A stretch of DNA of 64,000 nucleotides from Parapristionchus giblindavisi (taxonomy: Eukaryota > Nematoda > Chromadorea > Rhabditida > Diplogasteridae), in contig CALSFV010000016.1 of NCBI GenBank assembly GCA_943737045.1, forward strand, positions 124,001 through 188,000, given 5' to 3'. Shown here one piece after another: positions 1-14,385 of this stretch; positions within the stretch are counted from its first letter, which is position 1; each line of letters starts with the position of its first letter. The translations under genes and the position numbers were made by a program. Under the pieces are notes generated by a model. It was not told the DNA's origin, searched no databases, and saw only the letters and a program-made list of their open reading frames with translations.

Positions 1-1073
1 TTTTGCTCTTTCAAATGATATATAACAACATGGGTGTTGCTGAAAATCTATCTTGTCATGAATTATTTTGGGCCAAAATGTACACTTCGGTCAATGTAGC
101 AGGTGTGAAAGCTCATGGATCGACATGAACTGAGATCTATCTTATTGAGATTTTTTTGCTCTTTCAAATGATATATAACAACATGGGTGTTGCTGAAAAT
201 CTATCTTGTCATGAATTATTTTGGGCCAAAATGTACACTTCGGTCAATGTAGCAGGTGTGAAAGCTCATGGATCGACATGAACTGAGATCTATCTTATTG
301 AGATTTTTTTGCTCTTTCAAATGATATATAACAACATGGGTGTTGCTGAAAATCTATCTTGTCATGAATTATTTTGGGCCAAAATGTACACTTCGGTCAA
401 TGTAGCAGGTGTGAAAGCTCATGGATCGACATGAACTGAGATCTATCTTATTGAGATTTTTTTGCTCTTTCAAATGATATATAACAACATGGGTGTTGCT
501 GAAAATCTATCTTGTCATGAATTATTTTGGGCCAAAATGTACACTTCGGTCAATGTAGCAGGTGTGAAAGCTCATGGATCGACATGAACTGAGATCTATC
601 TTATTGAGATTTTTTTGTTCTTTCAAATGATATATAACAACATGGGTGTTGCTGAAAATCTATCTTGTCATGAATTATTTTGGGCCAAAATGTACACTTC
701 GGTCAATGTAGCAGGTGTGAAAGCTCATGGATCGACATGAACTGAGATCTATCTTATTGGGATTTTTTTGCTCTTTCAAATGATATATAACAACATGGGT
801 GTTGCTGAAAATCTATCTTGTCATGAATTATTTTGGGCCAAAATGTACACTTCGGTCAATGTAGCAGGTGTGAAAGCTCATGGATCGACATGAACTGAGA
901 TCTATCTTATTGAGATTTTTTTGCTCTTTCAAATGATATATAACAACATGGGTGTTGCTGAAAATCTATCTTGTCATGAATTATTTTGGGCCAAAATGTA
1001 CACTTCGGTCAATGTAGCAGGTGTGAAAGCTCATGGATCGACATGAACTGAGATCTATCTTATTGAGATTTTT

Positions 1074-2600
1074 TTGCTCTTTCAAATGATATATAACAAC
1101 ATGGGTGTTGCTGAAAATCTATCTTGTCATGAATTATTTTGGGCCAAAATGTACACTTCGGTCAATGTAGCAGGTGTGAAAGCTCATGGATCGACATGGA
1201 CTGAGATCTATCTTATTGAGATTTTTTTGCTCTTTCAAATGATATATAACAACATGGGTGTTGCTGAAAATCTATCTTGTCATGAATTATTTTGGGCCAA
1301 AATGTACACTTCGGTCAATGTAGCAGGTGTGAAAGCTCATGGATCGACATGAACTGAGATCTATCTTATTGAGATTTTTTTGCTCTTTCAAATTATATAT
1401 AACAACATGGGTGTTGCTGAAAATCTATCTTGTCATGAATTATTTTGGGCCAAAATGTACACTTCGGTCAATGTAGCAGGTGTGAAAGCTCATGGATCGA
1501 CATGAACTGAGATCTATCTTATTGAGATTTTTTTGCTCTTTCAAATGATATATAACAACATGGGTGTTGCTGAAAATCTATCTTGTCATGAATTATTTTG
1601 GGCCAAAATGTACACTTCGGTCAATGTAGCAGGTGTGAAAGCTCATGGATCGACATGAACTGAGATCTATCTTATTGAGATTTTTTTGCTCTTTCAAATG
1701 ATATATAACAACATGGGTGTTGCTGAAAATCTATCTTATCATGAATTATTTTGGGCCAAAATGTACACTTCGGTCAATGTAGCAGGTGTGAAAGCTCATG
1801 GATCGACATGAACTGAGATCTATCTTATTGAGATTTTTTTGCTCTTTCAAATGATATATAACAACATGGGTGTTGCTGAAAATCTATCTTGTCATGAATT
1901 ATTTTGGGCCAAAATGTACACTTCGGTCAATGTAGCAGGTGTGAAAGCTCATGGATCGACATGAACTGAGATCTATCTTATTGAGATTTTTTTGCTCTTT
2001 CAAATGATATATAACAACATGGGTGTTGCTGAAAATCTATCTTGTCATGAATTATTTTGGGCCAAAATGTACACTTCGGTCAATGTAGCAGGTGTGAAAG
2101 CTCATGGATCGACATGAACTGAGATCTATCTTATTGAGATTTTTTTGCTCTTTCAAATGATATATAACAACATGGGTGTTGCTGAAAATCTATCTTGTCA
2201 TGAATTATTTTGGGCCAAAATGTACACTTCGGTCAATGTAGCAGGTGTGAAAGCTCATGGATCGACATGGACTGAGATCTATCTTATTGAGATTTTTTTG
2301 CTCTTTCAAATGATATATAACAACATGGGTGTTGCTGAAAATCTATCTTGTCATGAATTATTTTGGGCCAAAATGTACACTTCGGTCAATGTAGCAGGTG
2401 TGAAAGCTCATGGATCGACATGAACTGAGATCTATCTTATTGAGATTTTTTTGCTCTTTCAAATTATATATAACAACATGGGTGTTGCTGAAAATCTATC
2501 TTGTCATGAATTATTTTGGGCCAAAATGTACACTTCGGTCAATGTAGCAGGTGTGAAAGCTCATGGATCGACATGAACTGAGATCTATCTTATTGAGATT
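1074..2600 (+). repeat. Seven-monomer (1071-bp) duplication
   Basis: Two independent markers recur at the same 1071-bp (7 x 153) offset: ACATGGACTG at 1197 and 2268, and CAAATTATATATAAC near 1388 and 2459. The second marker occurs nowhere else that I noticed. Outer limits cannot be set because the flanking monomers are identical. Confidence 0.75.
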
Positions 2601-3050
2601 TTTTTGCTCTTTCAAATGATATATAACAACATGGGTGTTGCTGAAAATCTATCTTGTCATGAATTATTTTGGGCCAAAATGTACACTTCGGTCAATGTAG
2701 CAGGTGTGAAAGCTCATGGATCGACATGAACTGAGATCTATCTTATTGAGATTTTTTTGCTCTTTCAAATGATATATAACAACATGGGTGTTGCTGAAAA
2801 TCTATCTTGTCATGAATTATTTTGGGCCAAAATGTACACTTCGGTCAATGTAGCAGGTGTGAAAGCTCATGGATCGACATGAACTGAGATCTATCTTATT
2901 GAGATTTTTTTGCTCTTTCAAATGATATATAACAACATGGGTGTTGCTGAAAATCTATCTTGTCATGAATTATTTTGGGCCAAAATGTACACTTCGGTCA
3001 ATGTAGCAGGTGTGAAAGCTCATGGATCGACATGAACTGAGATCTATCTT

Positions 3051-4274
3051 ATTGGGATTTTTTTGCTCTTTCAAATGATATATAACAACATGGGTGTTGC
3101 TGAAAATCTATCTTGTCATGAATTATTTTGGGCCAAAATGTACACTTCGGTCAATGTAGCAGCTGTGAAAGCTCATGGATCGACATGAACTGAGATCTAT
3201 CTTATTGAGATTTTTTTGCTCTTTCAAATGATATATAACAACATGGGTGTTGCTGAAAATCTATCTTGTCATGAATTATTTTGGGCCAAAATGTACACTT
3301 CGGTCAATGTAGCAGGTGTGAAAGCTCATGGATCGACATGAACTGAGATCTATCTTATTGAGATTTTTTTGCTCTTTCAAATGATATATAACAACATGGG
3401 TGTTGCTGAAAATCTATCTTGTCATGAATTATTTTGGGCCAAAATGTACACTTCGGTCAATGTAGCAGGTGTGAAAGCTCATGGATCGACATGAACTGAG
3501 ATCTATCTTATTGAGATTTTTTTGCTCTTTCAAATGATATATAACAACATGGGTGTTGCTGAAAATCTATCTTGTCATGAATTATTTTGGGCCAAAATGT
3601 ACACTTCGGTCAATGTAGCAGGTGTGAAAGCTCATGGATCGACATGAACTGAGATCTATCTTATTGGGATTTTTTTGCTCTTTCAAATGATATATAACAA
3701 CATGGGTGTTGCTGAAAATCTATCTTGTCATGAATTATTTTGGGCCAAAATGTACACTTCGGTCAATGTAGCAGCTGTGAAAGCTCATGGATCGACATGA
3801 ACTGAGATCTATCTTATTGAGATTTTTTTGCTCTTTCAAATGATATATAACAACATGGGTGTTGCTGAAAATCTATCTTGTCATGAATTATTTTGGGCCA
3901 AAATGTACACTTCGGTCAATGTAGCAGGTGTGAAAGCTCATGGATCGACATGAACTGAGATCTATCTTATTGAGATTTTTTTGCTCTTTCAAATGATATA
4001 TAACAACATGGGTGTTGCTGAAAATCTATCTTGTCATGAATTATTTTGGGCCAAAATGTACACTTCGGTCAATGTAGCAGGTGTGAAAGCTCATGGATCG
4101 ACATGGACTGAGATCTATCTTATTGAGATTTTTTTGCTCTTTCAAATGATATATAACAACATGGGTGTTGCTGAAAATCTATCTTGTCATGAATTATTTT
4201 GGGCCAAAATGTACACTTCGGTCAATGTAGCAGGTGTGAAAGCTCATGGATCGACATGAACTGAGATCTATCTT
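3051..4274 (+). repeat. Tandem duplication of a four-monomer (612-bp) unit
   Basis: ATTGGGATTT at 3051 and 3663 and the private GTAGCAGCTGTG variant near 3158 and 3770 are each 612 bp apart. The second copy later acquired an ACATGG change near 4104 that the first lacks, so that substitution post-dates the duplication or entered by conversion. Confidence 0.75.
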
Positions 4275-7200
4275 ATTGAGATTTTTTTGCTCTTTCAAAT
4301 GATATATAACAACATGGGTGTTGCTGAAAATCTATCTTGTCATGAATTATTTTGGGCCAAAATGTACACTTCGGTCAATGTAGCAGGTGTGAAAGCTCAT
4401 GGATCGACATGAACTGAGATCTATCTTATTGAGATTTTTTTGCTCTTTCAAATGATATATAACAACATGGGTGTTGCTGAAAATCTATCTTGTCATGAAT
4501 TATTTTGGGCCAAAATGTACACTTCGGTCAATGTAGCAGGTGTGAAAGCTCATGGATCGACATGAACTGAGATCTATCTTATTGAGATTTTTTTGCTCTT
4601 TCAAATGATATATAACAACATGGGTGTTGCTGAAAATCTATCTTGTCATGAATTATTTTGGGCCAAAATGTACACTTCGGTCAATGTAGCAGGTGTGAAA
4701 GCTCATGGATCGACATGAACTGAGATCTATCTTATTGGGATTTTTTTGCTCTTTCAAATGATATATAACAACATGGGTGTTGCTGAAAATCTATCTTGTC
4801 ATGAATTATTTTGGGCCAAAATGTACACTTCGGTCAATGTAGCAGGTGTGAAAGCTCATGGATCGACATGAACTGAGATCTATCTTATTGAGATTTTTTT
4901 GCTCTTTCAAATGATATATAACAACATGGGTGTTGCTGAAAATCTATCTTGTCATGAATTATTTTGGGCCAAAATGTACACTTCGGTCAATGTAGCAGGT
5001 CTGAAAGCTCATGGATCGACATGAACTGAGATCTATCTTATTGAGATTTTTTTGCTCTTTCAAATGATATATAACAACATGGGTGTTGCTGAAAATCTAT
5101 CTTGTCATGAATTATTTTGGGCCAAAATGTACACTTCGGTCAATGTAGCAGGTGTGAAAGCTCATGGATCGACATGGACTGAGATCTATCTTATTGAGAT
5201 TTTTTTGCTCTTTCAAATGATATATAACAACATGGGTGTTGCTGAAAATCTATCTTGTCATGAATTATTTTGGGCCAAAATGTACACTTCGGTCAATGTA
5301 GCAGGTGTGAAAGCTCATGGATCGACATGAACTGAGATCTATCTTATTGAGATTTTTTTGCTCTTTCAAATGATATATAACAACATGGGTGTTGCTGAAA
5401 ATCTATCTTGTCATGAATTATTTTGGGCCAAAATGTACACTTCGGTCAATGTAGCAGGTGTGAAAGCTCATGGATCGACATGAACTGAGATCTATCTTAT
5501 TGAGATTTTTTTGCTCTTTCAAATGATATATAACAACATGGGTGTTGCTGAAAATCTATCTTGTCATGAATTATTTTGGGCCAAAATGTACACTTCGGTC
5601 AATGTAGCAGGTGTGAAAGCTCATGGATCGACATGGACTGAGATCTATCTTATTGAGATTTTTTTGCTCTTTCAAATGATATATAACAACATGGGTGTTG
5701 CTGAAAATCTATCTTGTCATGAATTATTTTGGGCCAAAATGTACACTTCGGTCAATGTAGCAGGTGTGAAAGCTCATGGATCGACATGAACTGAGATCTA
5801 TCTTATTGAGATTTTTTTGCTCTTTCAAATGATATATAACAACATGGGTGTTGCTGAAAATCTATCTTGTCATGAATTATTTTGGGCCAAAATGTACACT
5901 TCGGTCAATGTAGCAGGTGTGAAAGCTCATGGATCGACATGAACTGAGATCTATCTTATTGAGATTTTTTTGCTCTTTCAAATGATATATAACAACATGG
6001 GTGTTGCTGAAAATCTATCTTGTCATGAATTATTTTAGGCCAAAATGTACACTTCGGTCAATGTAGCAGGTGTGAAAGCTCATGGATCGACATGAACTGA
6101 GATCTATCTTATTGAGATTTTTTTGCTCTTTCAAATGATATATAACAACATGGGTGTTGCTGAAAATCTATCTTGTCATGAATTATTTTGGGCCAAAATG
6201 TACACTTCGGTCAATGTAGCAGGTGTGAAAGCTCATGGATCGACATGGACTGAGATCTATCTTATTGAGATTTTTTTGCTCTTTCAAATGATATATAACA
6301 ACATGGGTGTTGCTGAAAATCTATCTTGTCATGAATTATTTTGGGCCAAAATGTACACTTCGGTCAATGTAGCAGGTGTGAAAGCTCATGGATCGACATG
6401 AACTGAGATCTATCTTATTGAGATTTTTTTGCTCTTTCAAATGATATATAACAACATGGGTGTTGCTGAAAATCTATCTTGTCATGAATTATTTTGGGCC
6501 AAAATGTACACTTCGGTCAATGTAGCAGGTGTGAAAGCTCATGGATCGACATGAACTGAGATCTATCTTATTGAGATTTTTTTGCTCTTTCAAATGATAT
6601 ATAACAACATGGGTGTTGCTGAAAATCTATCTTGTCATGAATTATTTTGGGCCAAAATGTACACTTCGGTCAATGTAGCAGGTGTGAAAGCTCATGGATC
6701 GACATGAACTGAGATCTATCTTATTGAGATTTTTTTGCTCTTTCAAATGATATATAACAACATGGGTGTTGCTGAAAATCTATCTTGTCATGAATTATTT
6801 TGGGCCAAAATGTACACTTCGGTCAATGTAGCAGGTGTGAAAGCTCATGGATCGACATGAACTGAGATCTATCTTATTGAGATTTTTTTTGCTCTTTCAA
6901 ATGATATATAACAACATGGGTGTTGCTGAAAATCTATCTTGTCATGAATTATTTTGGGCCAAAATGTACACTTCGGTCAATGTAGCAGGTGTGAAAGCTC
7001 ATGGATCGACATGAACTGAGATCTATCTTATTGAGATTTTTTTGCTCTTTCAAATGATATATAACAACATGGGTGTTGCTGAAAATCTATCTTGTCATGA
7101 ATTATTTTGGGCCAAAATGTACACTTCGGTCAATGTAGCAGGTGTGAAAGCTCATGGATCGACATGAACTGAGATCTATCTTATTGAGATTTTTTTGCTC

Positions 7201-8112
7201 TTTCAAATGATATATAACAACATGGGTGTTGCTGAAAATCTATCTTGTCATGAATTATTTTGGGCCAAAGTGTACACTTCGGTCAATGTAGCAGGTGTGA
7301 AAGCTCATGGATCGACATGAACTGAGATCTATCTTATTCAGAATTTTTTGCTCTTTCAAATGATATATAACAACATGGGTGTTGCTGAAAATCTATCTTG
7401 TCATGAATTATTTTGGGCCAAAATGTACACTTCGGTCAATGTAGCAGGTGTGAAAGCTCATGGATCGACATGAACTGAGATCTATCTTATTCAGAATTTT
7501 TTGCTCTTTCAAATGATATATAACAACATGGGTGTTGCTGAAAATCTATCTTGTCATGAATTATTTTGGGCCAAAATGTACACTTCGGTCAATGTAGCAG
7601 GTGTGAAAGCTCATGGATCGACATGAACTGAGATCTATCTTATTGAGATTTTTTTGCTCTTTCAAATGATATATAACAACATGGGTGTTGCTGAAAATCT
7701 ATCTTGTCATGAATTATTTTGGGCCAAAATGTACACTTCGGTCAATGTAGCAGGTGTGAAAGCTCATGGATCGACATGAACTGAGATCTATCTTATTGAG
7801 ATTTTTTTGCTCTTTCAAATGATATATAACAACATGGGTGTTGCTGAAAATCTATCTTGTCATGAATTATTTTAGGCCAAAATGTACACTTCGGTCAATG
7901 TAGCAGGTGTGAAAGCTCATGGATCGACATGAACTGAGATCTATCTTATTGGGATTTTTTTGCTCTTTCAAATGATATATAACAACATGGGTGTTGCTGA
8001 AAATCTATCTTGTCATGAATTATTTTGGGCCAAAATGTACACTTCGGTCAATGTAGCAGGTGTGAAAGCTCATGGATCGACATGAACTGAGATCTATCTT
8101 ATTGAGATTTTT

Positions 8113-9642
8113 TTGCTCTTTCAAATGATATATAACAACATGGGTGTTGCTGAAAATCTATCTTGTCATGAATTATTTTGGGCCAAAATGTACACTTCGG
8201 TCAATGTAGCAGGTGTGAAAGCTCATGGATCGACATGGACTGAGATCTATCTTATTGAGATTTTTTTGCTCTTTCAAATGATATATAACAACATGGGTGT
8301 TGCTGAAAATCTATCTTGTCATGAATTATTTTGGGCCAAAATGTACACTTCGGTCAATGTAGCAGGTGTGAAAGCTCATGGATCGACATGAACTGAGATC
8401 TATCTTATTGAGATTTTTTTGCTCTTTCAAATGATATATAACAACATGGGTGTTGCTGAAAATCTATCTTGTCATGAATTATTTTGGGCCAAAATGTACA
8501 CTTCGGTCAATGTAGCAGGTGTGAAAGCTCATGGATCGACATGGACTGAGATCTATCTTATTGAGATTTTTTTGCTCTTTCAAATGATATATAACAACAT
8601 GGGTGTTGCTGAAAATCTATCTTGTCATGAATTATTTTGGGCCAAAATGTACACTTCGGTCAATGTAGCAGGTGTGAAAGCTCATGGATCGACATGAACT
8701 GAGATCTATCTTATTGAGATTTTTTTGCTCTTTCAAATGATATATAACAACATGGGTGTTGCTGAAAATCTATCTTGTCATGAATTATTTTGGGCCAAAA
8801 TGTACACTTCGGTCAATGTAGCAGGTGTGAAAGCTCATGGATCGACATGGACTGAGATCTATCTTATTGAGATTTTTTTGCTCTTTCAAATGATATATAA
8901 CAACATGGGTGTTGCTGAAAATCTATCTTGTCATGAATTATTTTGGGCCAAAATGTACACTTCGGTCAATGTAGCAGGTGTGAAAGCTCATGGATCGACA
9001 TGAACTGAGATCTATCTTATTGAGATTTTTTTGCTCTTTCAAATGATATATAACAACATGGGTGTTGCTGAAAATCTATCTTGTCATGAATTATTTTGGG
9101 CCAAAATGTACACTTCGGTCAATGTAGCAGGTGTGAAAGCTCATGGATCGACATGGACTGAGATCTATCTTATTGAGATTTTTTTGCTCTTTCAAATGAT
9201 ATATAACAACATGGGTGTTGCTGAAAATCTATCTTGTCATGAATTATTTTGGGCCAAAATGTACACTTCGGTCAATGTAGCAGGTGTGAAAGCTCATGGA
9301 TCGACATGAACTGAGATCTATCTTATTGAGATTTTTTTGCTCTTTCAAATGATATATAACAACATGGGTGTTGCTGAAAATCTATCTTGTCATGAATTAT
9401 TTTGGGCCAAAATGTACACTTCGGTCAATGTAGCAGGTGTGAAAGCTCATGGATCGACATGGACTGAGATCTATCTTATTGAGATTTTTTTGCTCTTTCA
9501 AATGATATATAACAACATGGGTGTTGCTGAAAATCTATCTTGTCATGAATTATTTTGGGCCAAAATGTACACTTCGGTCAATGTAGCAGGTGTGAAAGCT
9601 CATGGATCGACATGAACTGAGATCTATCTTATTGAGATTTTT
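8113..9642 (+). repeat. Dimeric higher-order repeat, five 306-bp units
   Basis: Monomers alternate strictly between ACATGGACTG and ACATGAACTG, with the GG form at 8236, 8542, 8848, 9154 and onward every 306 bp. The monomers are otherwise almost identical, so this is a young two-monomer HOR. Three more such dimers occur at 10408-11325. Confidence 0.85.
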
Positions 9643-12600
9643 TTGCTCTTTCAAATGATATATAACAACATGGGTGTTGCTGAAAATCTATCTTGTCATG
9701 AATTATTTTGGGCCAAAATGTACACTTCGGTCAATGTAGCAGGTGTGAAAGCTCATGGATCGACATGGACTGAGATCTATCTTATTGAGATTTTTTTGCT
9801 CTTTCAAATGATATATAACAACATGGGTGTTGCTGAAAATCTATCTTGTCATGAATTATTTTGGGCCAAAATGTACACTTCGGTCAATGTAGCAGGTGTG
9901 AAAGCTCATGGATCGACATGGACTGAGATCTATCTTATTGAGATTTTTTTGCTCTTTCAAATGATATATAACAACATGGGTGTTGCTGAAAATCTATCTT
10001 GTCATGAATTATTTTGGGCCAAAATGTACACTTCGGTCAATGTAGCAGGTGTGAAAGCTCATGGATCGACATGCACTGAGATCTATCTTATTGAGATTTT
10101 TTTGCTCTTTCAAATGATATATAACAACATGGGTGTTGCTGAAAATCTATCTTGTCATGAATTATTTTGGGCCAAAATGTACACTTCGGTCAATGTAGCA
10201 GGTGTGAAAGCTCATGGATCGACATGAACTGAGATCTATCTTATTGAGATTTTTTTGCTCTTTCAAATGATATATAACAACATGGGTGTTGCTGAAAATC
10301 TATCTTGTCATGAATTATTTTGGGCCAAAGTGTACACTTCGGTCAATGTAGCAGGTGTGAAAGCTCATGGATCGACATGAACTGAGATCTATCTTATTCA
10401 GAATTTTTTGCTCTTTCAAATGATATATAACAACATGGGTGTTGCTGAAAATCTATCTTGTCATGAATTATTTTGGGCCAAAATGTACACTTCGGTCAAT
10501 GTAGCAGGTGTGAAAGCTCATGGATCGACATGGACTGAGATCTATCTTATTGAGATTTTTTTGCTCTTTCAAATGATATATAACAACATGGGTGTTGCTG
10601 AAAATCTATCTTGTCATGAATTATTTTGGGCCAAAATGTACACTTCGGTCAATGTAGCAGGTGTGAAAGCTCATGGATCGACATGAACTGAGATCTATCT
10701 TATTGAGATTTTTTTGCTCTTTCAAATGATATATAACAACATGGGTGTTGCTGAAAATCTATCTTGTCATGAATTATTTTGGGCCAAAATGTACACTTCG
10801 GTCAATGTAGCAGGTGTGAAAGCTCATGGATCGACATGGACTGAGATCTATCTTATTGAGATTTTTTTGCTCTTTCAAATGATATATAACAACATGGGTG
10901 TTGCTGAAAATCTATCTTGTCATGAATTATTTTGGGCCAAAATGTACACTTCGGTCAATGTAGCAGGTGTGAAAGCTCATGGATCGACATGAACTGAGAT
11001 CTATCTTATTGAGATTTTTTTGCTCTTTCAAATGATATATAACAACATGGGTGTTGCTGAAAATCTATCTTGTCATGAATTATTTTGGGCCAAAATGTAC
11101 ACTTCGGTCAATGTAGCAGGTGTGAAAGCTCATGGATCGACATGGACTGAGATCTATCTTATTGAGATTTTTTTGCTCTTTCAAATGATATATAACAACA
11201 TGGGTGTTGCTGAAAATCTATCTTGTCATGAATTATTTTGGGCCAAAATGTACACTTCGGTCAATGTAGCAGGTGTGAAAGCTCATGGATCGACATGAAC
11301 TGAGATCTATCTTATTGAGATTTTTTTGCTCTTTCAAATGATATATAACAACATGGGTGTTGCTGAAAATCTATCTTGTCATGAATTATTTTGGGCCAAA
11401 ATGTACACTTCGGTCAATGTAGCAGGTGTGAAAGCTCATGGATCGACATGGACTGAGATCTATCTTATTGAGATTTTTTTGCTCTTTCAAATGATATATA
11501 ACAACATGGGTGTTGCTGAAAATCTATCTTGTCATGAATTATTTTGGGCCAAAATGTACACTTCGGTCAATGTAGCAGGTGTGAAAGCTCATGGATCGAC
11601 ATGGACTGAGATCTATCTTATTGAGATTTTTTTGCTCTTTCAAATGATATATAACAACATGGGTGTTGCTGAAAATCTATCTTGTCATGAATTATTTTGG
11701 GCCAAAATGTACACTTCGGTCAATGTAGCAGGTGTGAAAGCTCATGGATCGACATGCACTGAGATCTATCTTATTGAGATTTTTTTGCTCTTTCAAATGA
11801 TATATAACAACATGGGTGTTGCTGAAAATCTATCTTGTCATGAATTATTTTGGGCCAAAATGTACACTTCGGTCAATGTAGCAGGTGTGAAAGCTCATGG
11901 ATCGACATGAACTGAGATCTATCTTATTGAGATTTTTTTGCTCTTTCAAATGATATATAACAACATGGGTGTTGCTGAAAATCTATCTTGTCATGAATTA
12001 TTTTGGGCCAAAGTGTACACTTCGGTCAATGTAGCAGGTGTGAAAGCTCATGGATCGACATGAACTGAGATCTATCTTATTCAGAATTTTTTGCTCTTTC
12101 AAATGATATATAACAACATGGGTGTTGCTGAAAATCTATCTTGTCATGAATTATTTTGGGCCAAACTGTACACTTCGGTCAATGTAGCAGGTGTGAAAGC
12201 TCATGGATCGACATGAACTGAGATCTATCTTATTGAGATTTTTTTGCTCTTTCAAATGATATATAACAATATGGGTGTTGCTGAAAATCTATCTTGTCAT
12301 GAATTATTTTGGGCCAAACTGTACACTTCGGTCAATGTAGCAGGTGTGAAAGCTCATGGATCGACATGAACTGAGATCTATCTTATTGAGATTTTTTTGC
12401 TCTTTCAAATGATATATAACAACATGGGTGTTGCTGAAAATCTATCTTGTCATGAATTATTTTGGGCCAAAATGTACACTTCGGTCAATGTAGCAGGTGT
12501 GAAAGCTCATGGATCGACATGAACTGAGATCTATCTTATTGAGATTTTTTTGCTCTTTCAAATGATATATAACAACATGGGTGTTGCTGAAAATCTATCT

Positions 12601-14385
12601 TGTCATGAATTATTTTGGGCCAAAATGTACACTTCGGTCAATGTAGCAGGTGTGAAAGCTCATGGATCGACATGAACTGAGATCTATCTTATTGAGATTT
12701 TTTTGCTCTTTCAAATGATATATAACAACATGGGTGTTGCTGAAAATCTATCTTGTCATGAATTATTTTGGGCCAAAATGTACACTTCGGTCAATGTAGC
12801 AGGTGTGAAAGCTCATGGATCGACATGAACTGAGATCTATCTTATTGAGATTTTTTTGCTCTTTCAAATGATATATAACAACATGGGTGTTGCTGAAAAT
12901 CTATCTTGTCATGAATTATTTTGGGCCAAAATGTACACTTCGGTCAATGTAGCAGGTGTGAAAGCTCATGGATCGACATGGACTGAGATCTATCTTATTG
13001 AGATTTTTTTGCTCTTTCAAATGATATATAACAACATGGGTGTTGCTGAAAATCTATCTTGTCATGAATTATTTTGGGCCAAAATGTACACTTCGGTCAA
13101 TGTAGCAGGTGTGAAAGCTCATGGATCGACATGGACTGAGATCTATCTTATTGAGATTTTTTTGCTCTTTCAAATGATATATAACAACATGGGTGTTGCT
13201 GAAAATCTATCTTGTCATGAATTATTTTGGGCCAAAATGTACACTTCGGTCAATGTAGCAGGTGTGAAAGCTCATGGATCGACATGCACTGAGATCTATC
13301 TTATTGAGATTTTTTTGCTCTTTCAAATGATATATAACAACATGGGTGTTGCTGAAAATCTATCTTGTCATGAATTATTTTGGGCCAAAATGTACACTTC
13401 GGTCAATGTAGCAGGTGTGAAAGCTCATGGATCGACATGAACTGAGATCTATCTTATTGAGATTTTTTTGCTCTTTCAAATGATATATAACAACATGGGT
13501 GTTGCTGAAAATCTATCTTGTCATGAATTATTTTGGGCCAAAGTGTACACTTCGGTCAATGTAGCAGGTGTGAAAGCTCATGGATCGACATGAACTGAGA
13601 TCTATCTTATTCAGAATTTTTTGCTCTTTCAAATGATATATAACAACATGGGTGTTGCTGAAAATCTATCTTGTCATGAATTATTTTGGGCCAAACTGTA
13701 CACTTCGGTCAATGTAGCAGGTGTGAAAGCTCATGGATCGACATGAACTGAGATCTATCTTATTGAGATTTTTTTGCTCTTTCAAATGATATATAACAAT
13801 ATGGGTGTTGCTGAAAATCTATCTTGTCATGAATTATTTTGGGCCAAACTGTACACTTCGGTCAATGTAGCAGGTGTGAAAGCTCATGGATCGACATGAA
13901 CTGAGATCTATCTTATTGAGATTTTTTTGCTCTTTCAAATGATATATAACAACATGGGTGTTGCTGAAAATCTATCTTGTCATGAATTATTTTGGGCCAA
14001 AATGTACACTTCGGTCAATGTAGCAGGTGTGAAAGCTCATGGATCGACATGAACTGAGATCTATCTTATTGAGATTTTTTTGCTCTTTCAAATGATATAT
14101 AACAACATGGGTGTTGCTGAAAATCTATCTTGTCATGAATTATTTTAGGCCAAAATGTACACTTCGGTCAATGTAGCAGGTGTGAAAGCTCATGGATCGA
14201 CATGAACTGAGATCTATCTTATTGAGATTTTTTTGCTCTTTCAAATGATATATAACAACATGGGTGTTGCTGAAAATCTATCTTGTCATGAATTATTTTG
14301 GGCCAAAATGTACACTTCGGTCAATGTAGCAGGTGTGAAAGCTCATGGATCGACATGAACTGAGATCTATCTTATTGAGATTTTT
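9643..14385 (+). repeat. Three related HOR blocks of 11, 10 and 10 monomers
   Basis: Each block starts with monomers ending ACATGG, ACATGG, ACATGC, ACATGA, then an AAGTGTAC monomer and an ATTCAGAA junction. The rare ACATGCACTG falls at 10071, 11754 and 13284, giving spacings of 1683 and 1530 bp. Blocks two and three also share two AACTGTAC monomers and an AACAATATGGG variant at the same offset. Block one instead continues into dimers. Block three gains TTTTAGG at 14143. Confidence 0.85.

Noticed and set aside
6880..6900. Extra T near 6885, and similar T-tract changes at 37660 and 40650, as biological markers
   Set aside because: Single-base homopolymer changes can be sequencing errors, so I did not use them alone to define duplications.
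9643..10227. 194-codon open frame, and similar 92-codon frames across the array, as protein-coding genes
   Set aside because: They are the satellite read in one frame with the single TGA mutated. The same frame carries stops and frameshifts in sister monomers, and no start context, domain or gene structure is present.
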